Of a stretch of 64,000 bases of DNA, positions 34,365-42,062 are shown piece by piece. This stretch comes from Verrucomicrobiota bacterium (lineage in GTDB: Bacteria; Verrucomicrobiota; Verrucomicrobiia; CAIQCK01), in assembly GCA_016222825.1 (NCBI GenBank), contig JACRQF010000020.1, positions 1 through 64,000 on the forward strand. The letters run 5' to 3'. Both the position numbers and the translations under genes were made by a program. The notes below the pieces were generated by a model. The model made no database searches, was not told where the DNA came from, and saw only the letters and a program-made list of their open reading frames with translations. The first letter of the stretch is position 1, and the number at the start of each line of letters is the position of its first letter.

Positions 34365-34488
34365 CGTTGTGTCTTTCGTCGAAACCGGCCGACACTACGA
34401 CTCGCCCCGCCGCCGCGCAACTGGCGCGCGTCATTGGGTGCGCCGCCGTCTTGACATCGTTTCGGCGGCGGACATACAAGAACCGGCA

Positions 34489-35472
34489 GTGGATTCGCAT
34501 TCTCTAACTTCCGCCGTCACCGGCCGGCTGGCTCCCACGCCCAGCGGCGGACTGCACCTCGGCAACGCGCGCACGTTCCTCGTCGCGTGGCTCTCCGCGC
34601 GCGCTGCGGGCGGGCGGGTCGTATTGCGCGTGGACGACCTCGACCAGCCGCGCGTGAAGCCGGGTTTCGTCGAGCAGGCGATGGAAGACCTCCGCTGGCT
34701 CGGGCTGGAATGGGACGGCGAGCCGATGTTCCAGAGCCGGCGCGGCGAGGCTTACGCGGCGGCGCTGGAAAAGTTGCGCGCGGCAGGGCTGGCTTATCCG
34801 TGCGTTTGCAGCCGGAAGGAGATCGAGACGGCCGCTCGCGCGCCGCACGAAGGCGAGGAAGGCCCGGTTTATTCGGGCGCTTGTCGCGGGAAGTATCGCG
34901 ACGGCACCGACGCCCAGCGCCAGACCGGTCGCGCGCCGTGCTGGCGGTTCGTCGCAAACGGCGCGCGCATCGAGTTCGAGGACGCGCTGCACGGCCGGCG
35001 CGGTTTCGACGTGGCGCGGCAACTCGGTGATTTTATTGTGCTCCGCAACGACGGCATCGCCGCCTACCAGCTCGCCACGGTCGTGGACGACCACGCGCAA
35101 GGCATCACCGAGGTTGTCCGCGGCGACGATCTCCTCGCCTCCACGGCGCGGCAGCTTCTGCTCTACCGTGCGCTTGGCCTGACGCCGCCGCGTTTCCTTC
35201 ACGTGCCGCTGGTGCTCGACGCTGCCGGCCAGCGGATGGCCAAGCGCCGCGACTCCACGCGGCTCGCCGCGCTGCGCGAAGCGGGCATTCCCGCTGCGCA
35301 GGTCGTCGGCGCGCTCGCCGCCAGTTGCGGCTGGGCTGCGCCGGGAGAGCGAGCAATGCCGGCTGAGTTGGTCGCGCGTTTTGATCTGAAGAAGCTGCCG
35401 CGCCAGCCGGTTCAACTGGACGCGATGCTTCGGTTGACTCGAGGCCCGGCGGGTGATTGCATGACGCCGTGA
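34489..35472 (+). CDS. gluQ: Glutamyl-queuosine tRNA(Asp) synthetase
   Basis: About 327 residues from a GTG. It is a truncated GluRS homologue that attaches glutamate to queuosine-34 of tRNA-Asp. It has the class I HLGN motif (residues 23-26 after 'LAPTPSG'), 'RVDDLDQPR', and the GluQ-RS zinc signature CVC...Y...C in YPCVCSRKE and YSGACR. 'VVRGDDLLASTARQLLLYRALG' follows, and the KMSKS-like motif is 'RMAKRRDS'. The anticodon-binding domain of true GluRS is absent, as expected. The frame is open upstream, but the residues before the GTG are not conserved. The stop overlaps the next gene by 4 bp (GTGA). Confidence 0.93.
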   Translation: MDSHSLTSAVTGRLAPTPSGGLHLGNARTFLVAWLSARAAGGRVVLRVDDLDQPRVKPGFVEQAMEDLRWLGLEWDGEPMFQSRRGEAYAAALEKLRAAGLAYPCVCSRKEIETAARAPHEGEEGPVYSGACRGKYRDGTDAQRQTGRAPCWRFVANGARIEFEDALHGRRGFDVARQLGDFIVLRNDGIAAYQLATVVDDHAQGITEVVRGDDLLASTARQLLLYRALGLTPPRFLHVPLVLDAAGQRMAKRRDSTRLAALREAGIPAAQVVGALAASCGWAAPGERAMPAELVARFDLKKLPRQPVQLDAMLRLTRGPAGDCMTP

Positions 35473-35912
35473 GCACGCCCGACCCACAGGAAATGCGACA
35501 CCGGCATGAGCGGCTGATGCTGGTGCTGTTCGCGGGCTTCGCGGCGTCGGTGGCCGCCATGGGAGCGGTCGCGCTGACCGTGGACAGTTGGTGGCCGGAG
35601 CGGACACGGCTGGCAGCAGACATGGACCATCCTCTGGCGGTCGTGATGTTTTCGCTGGGCTTCCTGAACGTCCTCCTCTCGGCGCTCATCCGTGTGTTCG
35701 CGCCGACGCGCCTGCGGAAGGACGCCGACGCGCAGAGCCTCGCGAACCTCTCACGCGGGCTGATGATCCTGGCTTTCGCGCTCTGCGAAACGCCGGCGTT
35801 GTTCGGGCTGGCTTACGTCCTCTTCGGCGGCGACATATTGCCCGCGGTGTTTCTTTTCTCTTTCTCGCTGACGAGCATCGCGGCGCACTATGCGGCGCGG
35901 ATCCGGCCGTGA
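35469..35912 (+). CDS. Small integral membrane protein
   Basis: A 147-residue protein with four predicted membrane helices (about residues 18-40, 60-78, 98-116, 122-142). The GTG start overlaps the gluQ stop as GTGA, implying translational coupling; an in-frame TTG lies 12 bp upstream. No family was recognised. The gene is convergent with the radical SAM gene. Confidence 0.75.
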   Translation: MSTPDPQEMRHRHERLMLVLFAGFAASVAAMGAVALTVDSWWPERTRLAADMDHPLAVVMFSLGFLNVLLSALIRVFAPTRLRKDADAQSLANLSRGLMILAFALCETPALFGLAYVLFGGDILPAVFLFSFSLTSIAAHYAARIRP

Positions 35913-35919
35913 GGGCGGG

Positions 35920-37461
35920 CTACTTCTTCGCGGCTTTCTTGCGAACGAATTGCAGACCGTAGGCGATGGTGTTGTCTTTGAGGACCTTGGAAACCAGCGC
36001 CAGCGCTCCCCGGCGCACCTTGACGGCGCTCTGTCCCATGCTGACGAGCGCGTTGCCGATGGCAGGATGGCGGTCGCAGAAGTCAATGAGCGAAGGTTTC
36101 GTCAGGAGCGGCAGGAGTGACCTCGGCAACAGGCCGACCCATGAGCGCGTGGCCTTGCCAGCCATGAGGAAGAGGAGGCTGTTGAGGTAGAGGTTCTGTT
36201 GTTTCCAACTGTGCGTCGAAGGATCCAGTCCGGCGAGGAAATCCATCTCAAAGCCGCTGTCTTCGATCCCTTTGATGATGCCGTCGTTGCAGGCCCGCTC
36301 GAAGAGCTTGGTGCCGGGAATGAACACGAGGCTGTAGGCGCGGATGAACGACGGCGGGGGCAGGCTCTTCATCATGCCGAGCGTCCCCAGGAGGTCCGCG
36401 CGTTGCTCGTAGGGATTGCCGATGATGAAGAAGTAGTAGGCGACGACCCGCGGATGCTTGCTGATGGCCGTCGCCGCCCGCAGCACGGTTTCGTTGTCCA
36501 CGGGCCGGTTGAAAATCCGCCGCTTGATCTCGTCGCTGCCGCTCTCGACGCCGACATCCACCCGCCACATCCCCGCCTTGACCATCAACTCCATCTTCTC
36601 GTCGGTGACCTGACGCGGCGAAACCATGCACTCGAACGGCATCCCGACTTCCTTTGGATAGACCGCCGCGAACTCCCGAATCTCCTCGATCGGCCGCGCG
36701 AAGAAATCTTCGTCCGTGAAATAGATATAGGTCGCGCTTGGAAACGTCTTCCGGCATTCCTTGGCTGCGGCGATGAACTTCGGCACCGTCATCTTGCGCG
36801 CGTAACGGCCCTTGTCCCGGTAGATGGCCCTGAGCTGCGAGTTCGAGCAGTAGTGGCAGTTGTAGAGGCAACCGCGGGAACCGCTGAAGAGGATGGAGGG
36901 CGATTGCCGCATCTTGAGGTTCGGCAGCACCTCGCCGTTTCCGGTCACGACGTATTCGTCCTCCTGCGCAAAATCGGGAAACGGCAGGCTGTCCAGTTCG
37001 CTGATGAGGACGCGGGGTTCGTTGATGCGAAGCTGGCCGTTGTCGCTATAAGCGCCGTTGGCGATGTCCGTGAAAGGCCGGCTCGCCGCGACCCGCTCCG
37101 CCAACTCAATCATGAATCCCTCGCCCTCACCGCGGCAGACAAGGTCGGCGTGCGGCGCACAATCCTCCGGGTAGAGCGTCGGATGCATGCCACCCCAGAC
37201 GATGGGTTTCTTCAGCGGCTTCAGGCCCGCGATAATCATCTTGGCGCGGGTGGAGCCTCGCGACATCGAGCTGATGCCGATGATGCCGGAGTCTGCGGCG
37301 AGCGATGTGACCTTGTCCATCACGGACGCGTCGAGCGACGCCTTTGTGGAGCCAGCGAAGATCATCCGTGTCTGGTGGCCGGCCCGCTTCAGGGCAGCGG
37401 AGACGCTCCTCATGCCCGAGGCCCAGATGTCATCGTCGGCGCATATCAACGTGATCTGCAT
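35920..37461 (-). CDS. B12-binding-domain radical SAM protein
   Basis: A 513-residue enzyme. Residues ~1-140 form a cobalamin-binding-like Rossmann domain ('ICADDDIWASGMRSVSAALKRAGHQ', 'IIGISSMSRGS', 'VWGGMHPTLYPED', 'CRGEGEGFMIEL'). The radical SAM core (~185-400) has the [4Fe-4S] cluster motif C198-x3-C202-x2-C205 in GCLYNCHYC and 'DVGVESGSDEIKRRIF'. The C-terminal ~110 residues are a helical tail. This class includes methyltransferases, ring-forming enzymes and hopanoid-modifying enzymes; the exact reaction cannot be read. It stands alone, with 458 nt to the next gene on the same strand counted to the topoisomerase stop region removed; the actual gap is 100 bp. Confidence 0.9.
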   Translation of the reverse strand: MQITLICADDDIWASGMRSVSAALKRAGHQTRMIFAGSTKASLDASVMDKVTSLAADSGIIGISSMSRGSTRAKMIIAGLKPLKKPIVWGGMHPTLYPEDCAPHADLVCRGEGEGFMIELAERVAASRPFTDIANGAYSDNGQLRINEPRVLISELDSLPFPDFAQEDEYVVTGNGEVLPNLKMRQSPSILFSGSRGCLYNCHYCSNSQLRAIYRDKGRYARKMTVPKFIAAAKECRKTFPSATYIYFTDEDFFARPIEEIREFAAVYPKEVGMPFECMVSPRQVTDEKMELMVKAGMWRVDVGVESGSDEIKRRIFNRPVDNETVLRAATAISKHPRVVAYYFFIIGNPYEQRADLLGTLGMMKSLPPPSFIRAYSLVFIPGTKLFERACNDGIIKGIEDSGFEMDFLAGLDPSTHSWKQQNLYLNSLLFLMAGKATRSWVGLLPRSLLPLLTKPSLIDFCDRHPAIGNALVSMGQSAVKVRRGALALVSKVLKDNTIAYGLQFVRKKAAKK

Positions 37462-37561
37462 GAGAATCCTTGTTCCAATCTCACCAAGGCGAACGATCTC
37501 GCGGCTACCGTAACGGTCGCTCGGGGTTATTCAAGAGCAAACAAGGCCAATGCGCGCCTCG

Positions 37562-38716
37562 TCACGGCAGGAACGTCTTCTTCTTCAGCTTGTCGGGGAG
37601 GTATTCCTCCAGGACGTAATTGAGGCCGTGCTTGGCGAAGGCCTGTTGCTCGATACGGACGCCCATTTTGAGCATCTGCTCGATCGCCTTTTGCCACTCC
37701 ACGTGGTGCTTGATGAACGGATCGTTCTTCAGCGCGTCCTGCGCGCGCTTGATGTCCACTTCCTCCAGCGGATGCGTCGCGTCCTCCAGGTCATAGTCAA
37801 TGATGTCCTGCGGCGTCACGCCGAGGTAGTGGGCCTGCGGCACGCAGAAGAACTTGTTGATGTGCGCGGACTGGCCGGAGCCGACCTTGAGCGTGCGGTA
37901 GATGTTGCCGTAGCCGTAAGGGTCGCCGTCGGTGAACGCCAGCACGGGCAGGTTCTGGTCGTCGGCGAGACGCCGGATGAACCGTCGGCAGGCGCGCGTT
38001 GGCACGCCGCTCATCGAGATGATGATGCAGTGCGCCGTCTCGTAGTAGCGGTGGTGGACGAGACGCTGGAAGAGCGAGCTGGTCTCGACGGCGAGGACGA
38101 ACTTCGCCTTCGTCTCGAACCGCAGGTGCTCGACCTGGCTGGGAATGCTCCACGCGCCGGTGCCGAGCTTGGCGCAGTTGATGCGAATCTCCTCGTGCGT
38201 CGCCGGGTCGCGGTCAATCACCGTCAGCGGGCCGGTCACTTCGCCGCCGCGCTCCTCCGGGATGTAGCCGAGCTGCTCGCGGTTGACGCCGAGCATCGCC
38301 TCCATGTCGTCGAGGAGCGTGTCGCTCTCCGGCTGCTCGTCGAATCGGCACTCGCCCCAGCTCTTGGCGTTGTAATAGACCTCACGTTTGCCGGCAATGT
38401 CGTCCTTGAGCAGCAGGTCGTTCTTCGTCGTGGCGAGCAGGCGCACCGACTGGGCAAAGGTCTTGACCGTGTTGTAGGTCAGCGTGCGCGTCGCCTCCTT
38501 GCCGATCATCTCGAAGTAACCCTTCTTCGGGTCGTATTTGACGTTCGAGAGTGCGCGGATCGGGAAGCGCATCTCCGGCTTCCGGGCCTTCTTGATAATG
38601 TCGGTGTGGACTTCCACCGCCACCTCGTCAATGCGCTTGGCAGCGTCCTTCTTGGAGATGACGCGCGGTGCGGCGGCGGCTTCTGGTTTGGTGTCTGCCG
38701 GTTTGGTCTTCTTCAT
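37562..38716 (-). CDS. top6A: DNA topoisomerase VI subunit A
   Basis: A 384-residue Spo11/TopVI-A homologue, the DNA-cleaving subunit of a type IIB topoisomerase. The catalytic tyrosine lies in 'GKREVYYNAKSW' (Y114 or Y115), in the winged-helix (CAP-like) domain. The Toprim domain has the acidic residue E211 in LAVETSSLF and the DxD pair D263/D265 in FTDGDPYGYGNIYRTLK. Length fits the archaeal subunit (~370). The start is ATG (MKKTKPADTK); an in-frame TTG is 6 bp upstream. The N terminus is Lys/Ala-rich. It is the last gene of a three-gene operon with subunit B. Type IIB enzymes are mainly archaeal and plant, and sporadic in bacteria. Confidence 0.95.
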   Translation of the reverse strand: MKKTKPADTKPEAAAAPRVISKKDAAKRIDEVAVEVHTDIIKKARKPEMRFPIRALSNVKYDPKKGYFEMIGKEATRTLTYNTVKTFAQSVRLLATTKNDLLLKDDIAGKREVYYNAKSWGECRFDEQPESDTLLDDMEAMLGVNREQLGYIPEERGGEVTGPLTVIDRDPATHEEIRINCAKLGTGAWSIPSQVEHLRFETKAKFVLAVETSSLFQRLVHHRYYETAHCIIISMSGVPTRACRRFIRRLADDQNLPVLAFTDGDPYGYGNIYRTLKVGSGQSAHINKFFCVPQAHYLGVTPQDIIDYDLEDATHPLEEVDIKRAQDALKNDPFIKHHVEWQKAIEQMLKMGVRIEQQAFAKHGLNYVLEEYLPDKLKKKTFLP

Positions 38717-38737
38717 TGCCAACTTTTCTTGGACTGC

Positions 38738-40000
38738 CTATCGCTTGAGAAACTGCTCAAACTCCCCGCCGAGCAGCATCTTCACGTCGCGCTCGATCTC
38801 GGCGGGCGTCAGCTTCCAGCCGGCGGCGAGCAGGTCGCCGTATTTGTCGGTGAGCACGCGCGTCAGAATCTTGCGGAAGTGGTCCCACTTATAAATGAGT
38901 TGGTCGAGGATGCGGCAGTCGGAATGCTGCGGCGTCACGCCGAGGCCGAGCAGCTCCAGCCGCATCCGCGTCATCTCCTCGATGAGGACGGGGTTGTTCA
39001 GGAACCACCAGCAGCCAAAGACGTGGAGGTTGCGGAACTTCCGCGCGGCCACGCAGAGCGAATGCTGGTTCTCGCGCGAGAGCATCGTGACGAGGAACTT
39101 GTTCTCCGGATACTTCGCGCAGAGGTTGGTAACGGCCTCCACGGAGGACGGCTTCACGACGCCGTCGCCGGCCAGCCGCAACGCCGGGTTCACCTGCCGG
39201 CTCACGCCGATCATCAGCGCGAACGGGATGCCGTGGTCGCGGCAATGCGGCACGATGCAACGTTCGATGAGCTGCCCGCACGCGGAGTTGTCCGGGAAGG
39301 CGAACTCCGGCGTGAGCGAGACGGCGCAGTAGAGCGGGTTCATGCGCTTGGTCCAGTCGGCGAGGAAGCGGCGGACTTCGCTGGCGGTCTTGTCGTTGAT
39401 CTCCGCCTCCACGTCGTAGCCGAACTCCCGCAGCTTCGGCGCGTTCGCCTGCCAGCCCATCAGGATTTCGTCAATCCGCAGCGCCGCTTCAAACCGCTCG
39501 TCGCGCGCGAATGACTTCTTCCACACCGGCTGCTCCAGCGGGTCGAACGGGTTGTTGGTCATGACGACGCGGCGGACGCGGGCCACGTCGAGCACGCGCG
39601 TGACGAACCGCTCCGGCGTCCAACGCTTCAGTTCCTTGCGGACGGCGGCGAGGTCGCGCTTCTTCACGTCGAAGCCGAGCGAGTTCAGGCAGGTGATGAC
39701 GCCGCGGCAGGCTTCGGAAATGGGCGTCCGCTCGATGAAGAGCCGCTGCCAGACGAGGTCGGCCTGCTGCGTCTTCGGCAGCTTCCAGAACGCGTCATAC
39801 GGGATCGCGTCGGCGCGCGTCACCTCGGCGACGAGGTAATGATAGGTCAGCAGTTCATCCACGCCCCACAGCAGCAGCGGCCCGAACGCCGGGTCGTAGA
39901 GATGCGTGTGGATGTCATAGACCGGCGTCGTCTCGACGATCCGGCGGAGCGTGGCCGGCAGAGTTGCCTTGGTAATCGCGGGTTGTTTCTTCATGGTCAT
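38738..40000 (-). CDS. Glucuronate-isomerase-like amidohydrolase-superfamily protein
   Basis: About 420 residues. 'PVYDIHTHLYDPAF' near residue 28 supplies the HxH metal site of the uronate isomerase/amidohydrolase fold, with 'MGWQANAP', 'CIVPHCRDHGIPFALMIGV', 'FGCWWFLNNP' and 'GVTPQHSDCRILDQLIYKWDH' continuing the barrel. It is shorter and more divergent than UxaC (about 470), so the substrate is uncertain. It is wedged between the two topoisomerase VI genes: stop of top6B is 6 bp before the start and 21 bp separate its stop from top6A. Such a sugar enzyme within a topoisomerase operon is unexpected. A TTG 6 bp upstream is an alternative start; no clear Shine-Dalgarno sequence was seen. Confidence 0.85.
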   Translation of the reverse strand: MTMKKQPAITKATLPATLRRIVETTPVYDIHTHLYDPAFGPLLLWGVDELLTYHYLVAEVTRADAIPYDAFWKLPKTQQADLVWQRLFIERTPISEACRGVITCLNSLGFDVKKRDLAAVRKELKRWTPERFVTRVLDVARVRRVVMTNNPFDPLEQPVWKKSFARDERFEAALRIDEILMGWQANAPKLREFGYDVEAEINDKTASEVRRFLADWTKRMNPLYCAVSLTPEFAFPDNSACGQLIERCIVPHCRDHGIPFALMIGVSRQVNPALRLAGDGVVKPSSVEAVTNLCAKYPENKFLVTMLSRENQHSLCVAARKFRNLHVFGCWWFLNNPVLIEEMTRMRLELLGLGVTPQHSDCRILDQLIYKWDHFRKILTRVLTDKYGDLLAAGWKLTPAEIERDVKMLLGGEFEQFLKR

Positions 40001-40006
40001 GTCCAA

Positions 40007-41908
40007 TTACGTCTGCAAATGCGTCCGCTCAAGCATCGTCTTGAGCTTGGTGATGATCTTCTGCTCGTCCTTGTCGCCGAGGCTGAGGATTTGCTTCAGG
40101 CCGAGCGCGAGATGCGGGACGTAAAGCTGCATGTAGTCGCGTTTGCGCTGCGCCTCGAGGTCGCGGCGGCGGCGGCTGAGATAGACCGAGAGCCGCCGGC
40201 CCAACTCCTGTAGGCCGAGCGTGACCTCGCGGATGATCTCGTCGTAGCTGGCGATGGCTTCCTTGCTCTCGCTGGTGAACGGCACCCAGACGCTCGCCAT
40301 GTGAACGAAGAGCGTCACCGGCCCCATCGGCAACTGCCCGCGCGGCTGGCTCAAGCCGTAGTTCTTCCAGTCCACGCCGATGACGGCCTTGGTGATGGAG
40401 CACGCGCCCTGCTGGTAGAGGAGCGGCACGCGGTTGGCGAAGCGCAGCAAGCGGATCGGCTCTTCGGAAGTCTGGCCTTCGCCGCTGGCCGCCGCCTGTT
40501 TCGGCTGGCCGGGGTTCGTGTAAGCGAGGCCCATCTCGATTTGGAACGGGTTGCCGCGATAGACCGACGGCGCGCGCGTGACGGCGTCGTAGTAGCTGGC
40601 TTGGACCTCTTTCTTCAGGCCCGCGAGAATCTGCTCCTCGCCGATGGGCGAGATGCAATCGAGCGGCGGGTTCATCAGCTTCGTCTCGCCGATGGCCTTG
40701 TAAAGATTCTCACTCTCCTTGAACGCGACGTTGCTGGGGCGCGACTTCGGCTCCAAGCCGGCGCGCTGGCAGATTTCCAACGCCACGCGGTCGCTGACGC
40801 GGCTGAACTCGCTGTGCAGGAACGAGCGGACGTTGCGGGCTGTGGTGTTCTTCAGCAACTGCATCAGCATCCCCAGCTCGATGCCGTGCGGATGCGGCTT
40901 GATCTCCTGAGGCTGGAAAGGCAGTTGCTTGGTGCCGCGCTCGAAGACGATCCACTCCGGCTCCGGAGCCTTCATCTCAGATTTCAAATTTGAAATCTCA
41001 GACGCCGGCTGACCTTCGGCGACGGGCGCGGGTTTCTCCTCCTTCGGCAGCAGCCAGAGGCGATAGCGGAAAGTGACGTGCGGGTTGGCGATGGCGCAGG
41101 CCTGGATGTATTCGTCCACGCTCTGCCGGCCGCGCTGATAGGTCGCCTCCAGCTCGATCTCGACGCGCGTGCCGTGGTGCTGGTCCCAGTTCATCTCCTC
41201 GTCCTTGACGATGTGCGGCTCGTTCTTGCGCGTGTCAATCTGCAGTTCGTAGTAGTGCGCCTTCTTCTTCGGCCCGATCTTCGACGTGATCTTCGTCGAG
41301 ACGCCCGTGGTGAGCTGGCCATACATGCCGGCGGCGGAAATGCCGATGCCCTGCTGGCCGCGGCTCATGCGCAGCCGGTGGAACTTCGACCCGTAGAGCA
41401 GCTTCGCGAACACCTTCGGAATCTGCGCCTTCACGATGCCGGGGCCGTTGTCCGTGATGGCGACCCGGTAACGGTTCTCGGCGACCTGGATCAACTCCCC
41501 GCAGACCTCCGGCAGGGTGCCGGCCTCTTCGCACGCGTCGAGCGAATTGTCCACCGCCTCCTTCACCGTCGTCAGCAACGCCTTGCGGGCGTTGTCGAAG
41601 CCGAGCAGGTGGCGGTTCTTCAGGAAAAACTCCGAGACGGAAATCTCCCGCTGCTTCTTCGCCATCACCTCCGCGGCGCTCTTCGGCTCTTCTACGGGTA
41701 GCGCGGCCTCCGGCGCGGGCGCGGGCGGCGGCTCGGTTGTAGCGGCGGTCTCTGACCGCCGGTCTTTGTCGGATCGGCGGTTTGAAACCGCCGCCACAGG
41801 TTTGACGTGAGCGGCAGGCGCGGCCTTGGGTTTCTCCTCTTGGGCCTTCTTACCGGCAGGAGCTTTCTTGCCGGCCTTCTTGGCGTGTTTGTGAGCAGTT
41901 CGACTCAT
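40007..41908 (-). CDS. top6B: DNA topoisomerase VI subunit B
   Basis: A 633-residue GHKL ATPase, the strand-passage gate of topoisomerase VI. Bergerat-fold motifs are intact: N-box E118/N122 in KEAVDNSLDA, G1 box D154 in ITDNGPGI, and G2 lid 'GQQGIGISAAGMYGQ' (185-199). A transducer domain follows with the switch lysine likely in 'TKQLPFQP'. Residues 1-85 are an unusual Lys/Ala/Pro-rich tail; residues 37-57 correspond to an in-frame palindromic insert. A second insert at ~304-310 (S-N-L-K-S) is a perfect palindrome in the DNA. It is first in the operon top6B - uronate isomerase-like - top6A. The ORF start is ATG at 41908. Confidence 0.95.
   Translation of the reverse strand: MSRTAHKHAKKAGKKAPAGKKAQEEKPKAAPAAHVKPVAAVSNRRSDKDRRSETAATTEPPPAPAPEAALPVEEPKSAAEVMAKKQREISVSEFFLKNRHLLGFDNARKALLTTVKEAVDNSLDACEEAGTLPEVCGELIQVAENRYRVAITDNGPGIVKAQIPKVFAKLLYGSKFHRLRMSRGQQGIGISAAGMYGQLTTGVSTKITSKIGPKKKAHYYELQIDTRKNEPHIVKDEEMNWDQHHGTRVEIELEATYQRGRQSVDEYIQACAIANPHVTFRYRLWLLPKEEKPAPVAEGQPASEISNLKSEMKAPEPEWIVFERGTKQLPFQPQEIKPHPHGIELGMLMQLLKNTTARNVRSFLHSEFSRVSDRVALEICQRAGLEPKSRPSNVAFKESENLYKAIGETKLMNPPLDCISPIGEEQILAGLKKEVQASYYDAVTRAPSVYRGNPFQIEMGLAYTNPGQPKQAAASGEGQTSEEPIRLLRFANRVPLLYQQGACSITKAVIGVDWKNYGLSQPRGQLPMGPVTLFVHMASVWVPFTSESKEAIASYDEIIREVTLGLQELGRRLSVYLSRRRRDLEAQRKRDYMQLYVPHLALGLKQILSLGDKDEQKIITKLKTMLERTHLQT
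40980..40997. repeat. Perfect 18-bp palindrome inside top6B
   Basis: The sequence gatttcaaatttgaaatc is self-complementary and is flanked by tctca/tcaga. It encodes S-N-L-K-S in frame in a loop before 'EPEW' of top6B, in a stretch that is not otherwise conserved in this protein family. It is AT-rich in a GC-rich gene, so it appears inserted. Confidence 0.75.
41738..41798. repeat. Palindromic element in frame inside top6B N-terminal tail
   Basis: Outer arms tgtagcggcggt / accgccgccaca (11 of 12) enclose two stems, cggcggt-ctctg-accgccg and cggcggtttg-aaaccgccg. The insert is read as V-A-A-V-S-N-R-R...S-E-T-A-A-T-T and falls in the disordered tail upstream of the ATPase domain. Its GTAGC terminus matches the other elements of the family. 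Confidence 0.83.
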
Positions 41909-42062
41909 TGTTCAAAGATGATCTTCTTGCGAACGACTGTTTCTTTATGCCAAGCCTGCGCCGGCAAAACAACCTTTTGCTCGCGAAAACTGGTTGACCC
42001 GTTACGGTCTGAGACGCGACGGGATGGACGAAACCACAGCGAGACGGTAATCTCCGCGGCGC

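Noticed and set aside
34176..34500. Upstream extension of gluQ to 34369
   Set aside because: Conserved sequence begins after the GTG at 34489; the extension would overlap the divergent small gene's promoter and lacks family similarity.
37462..37561. Regulatory RNA between the radical SAM gene and top6A
   Set aside because: Only 100 bp, with no strong hairpin or covariation evidence; treated as a normal spacer.
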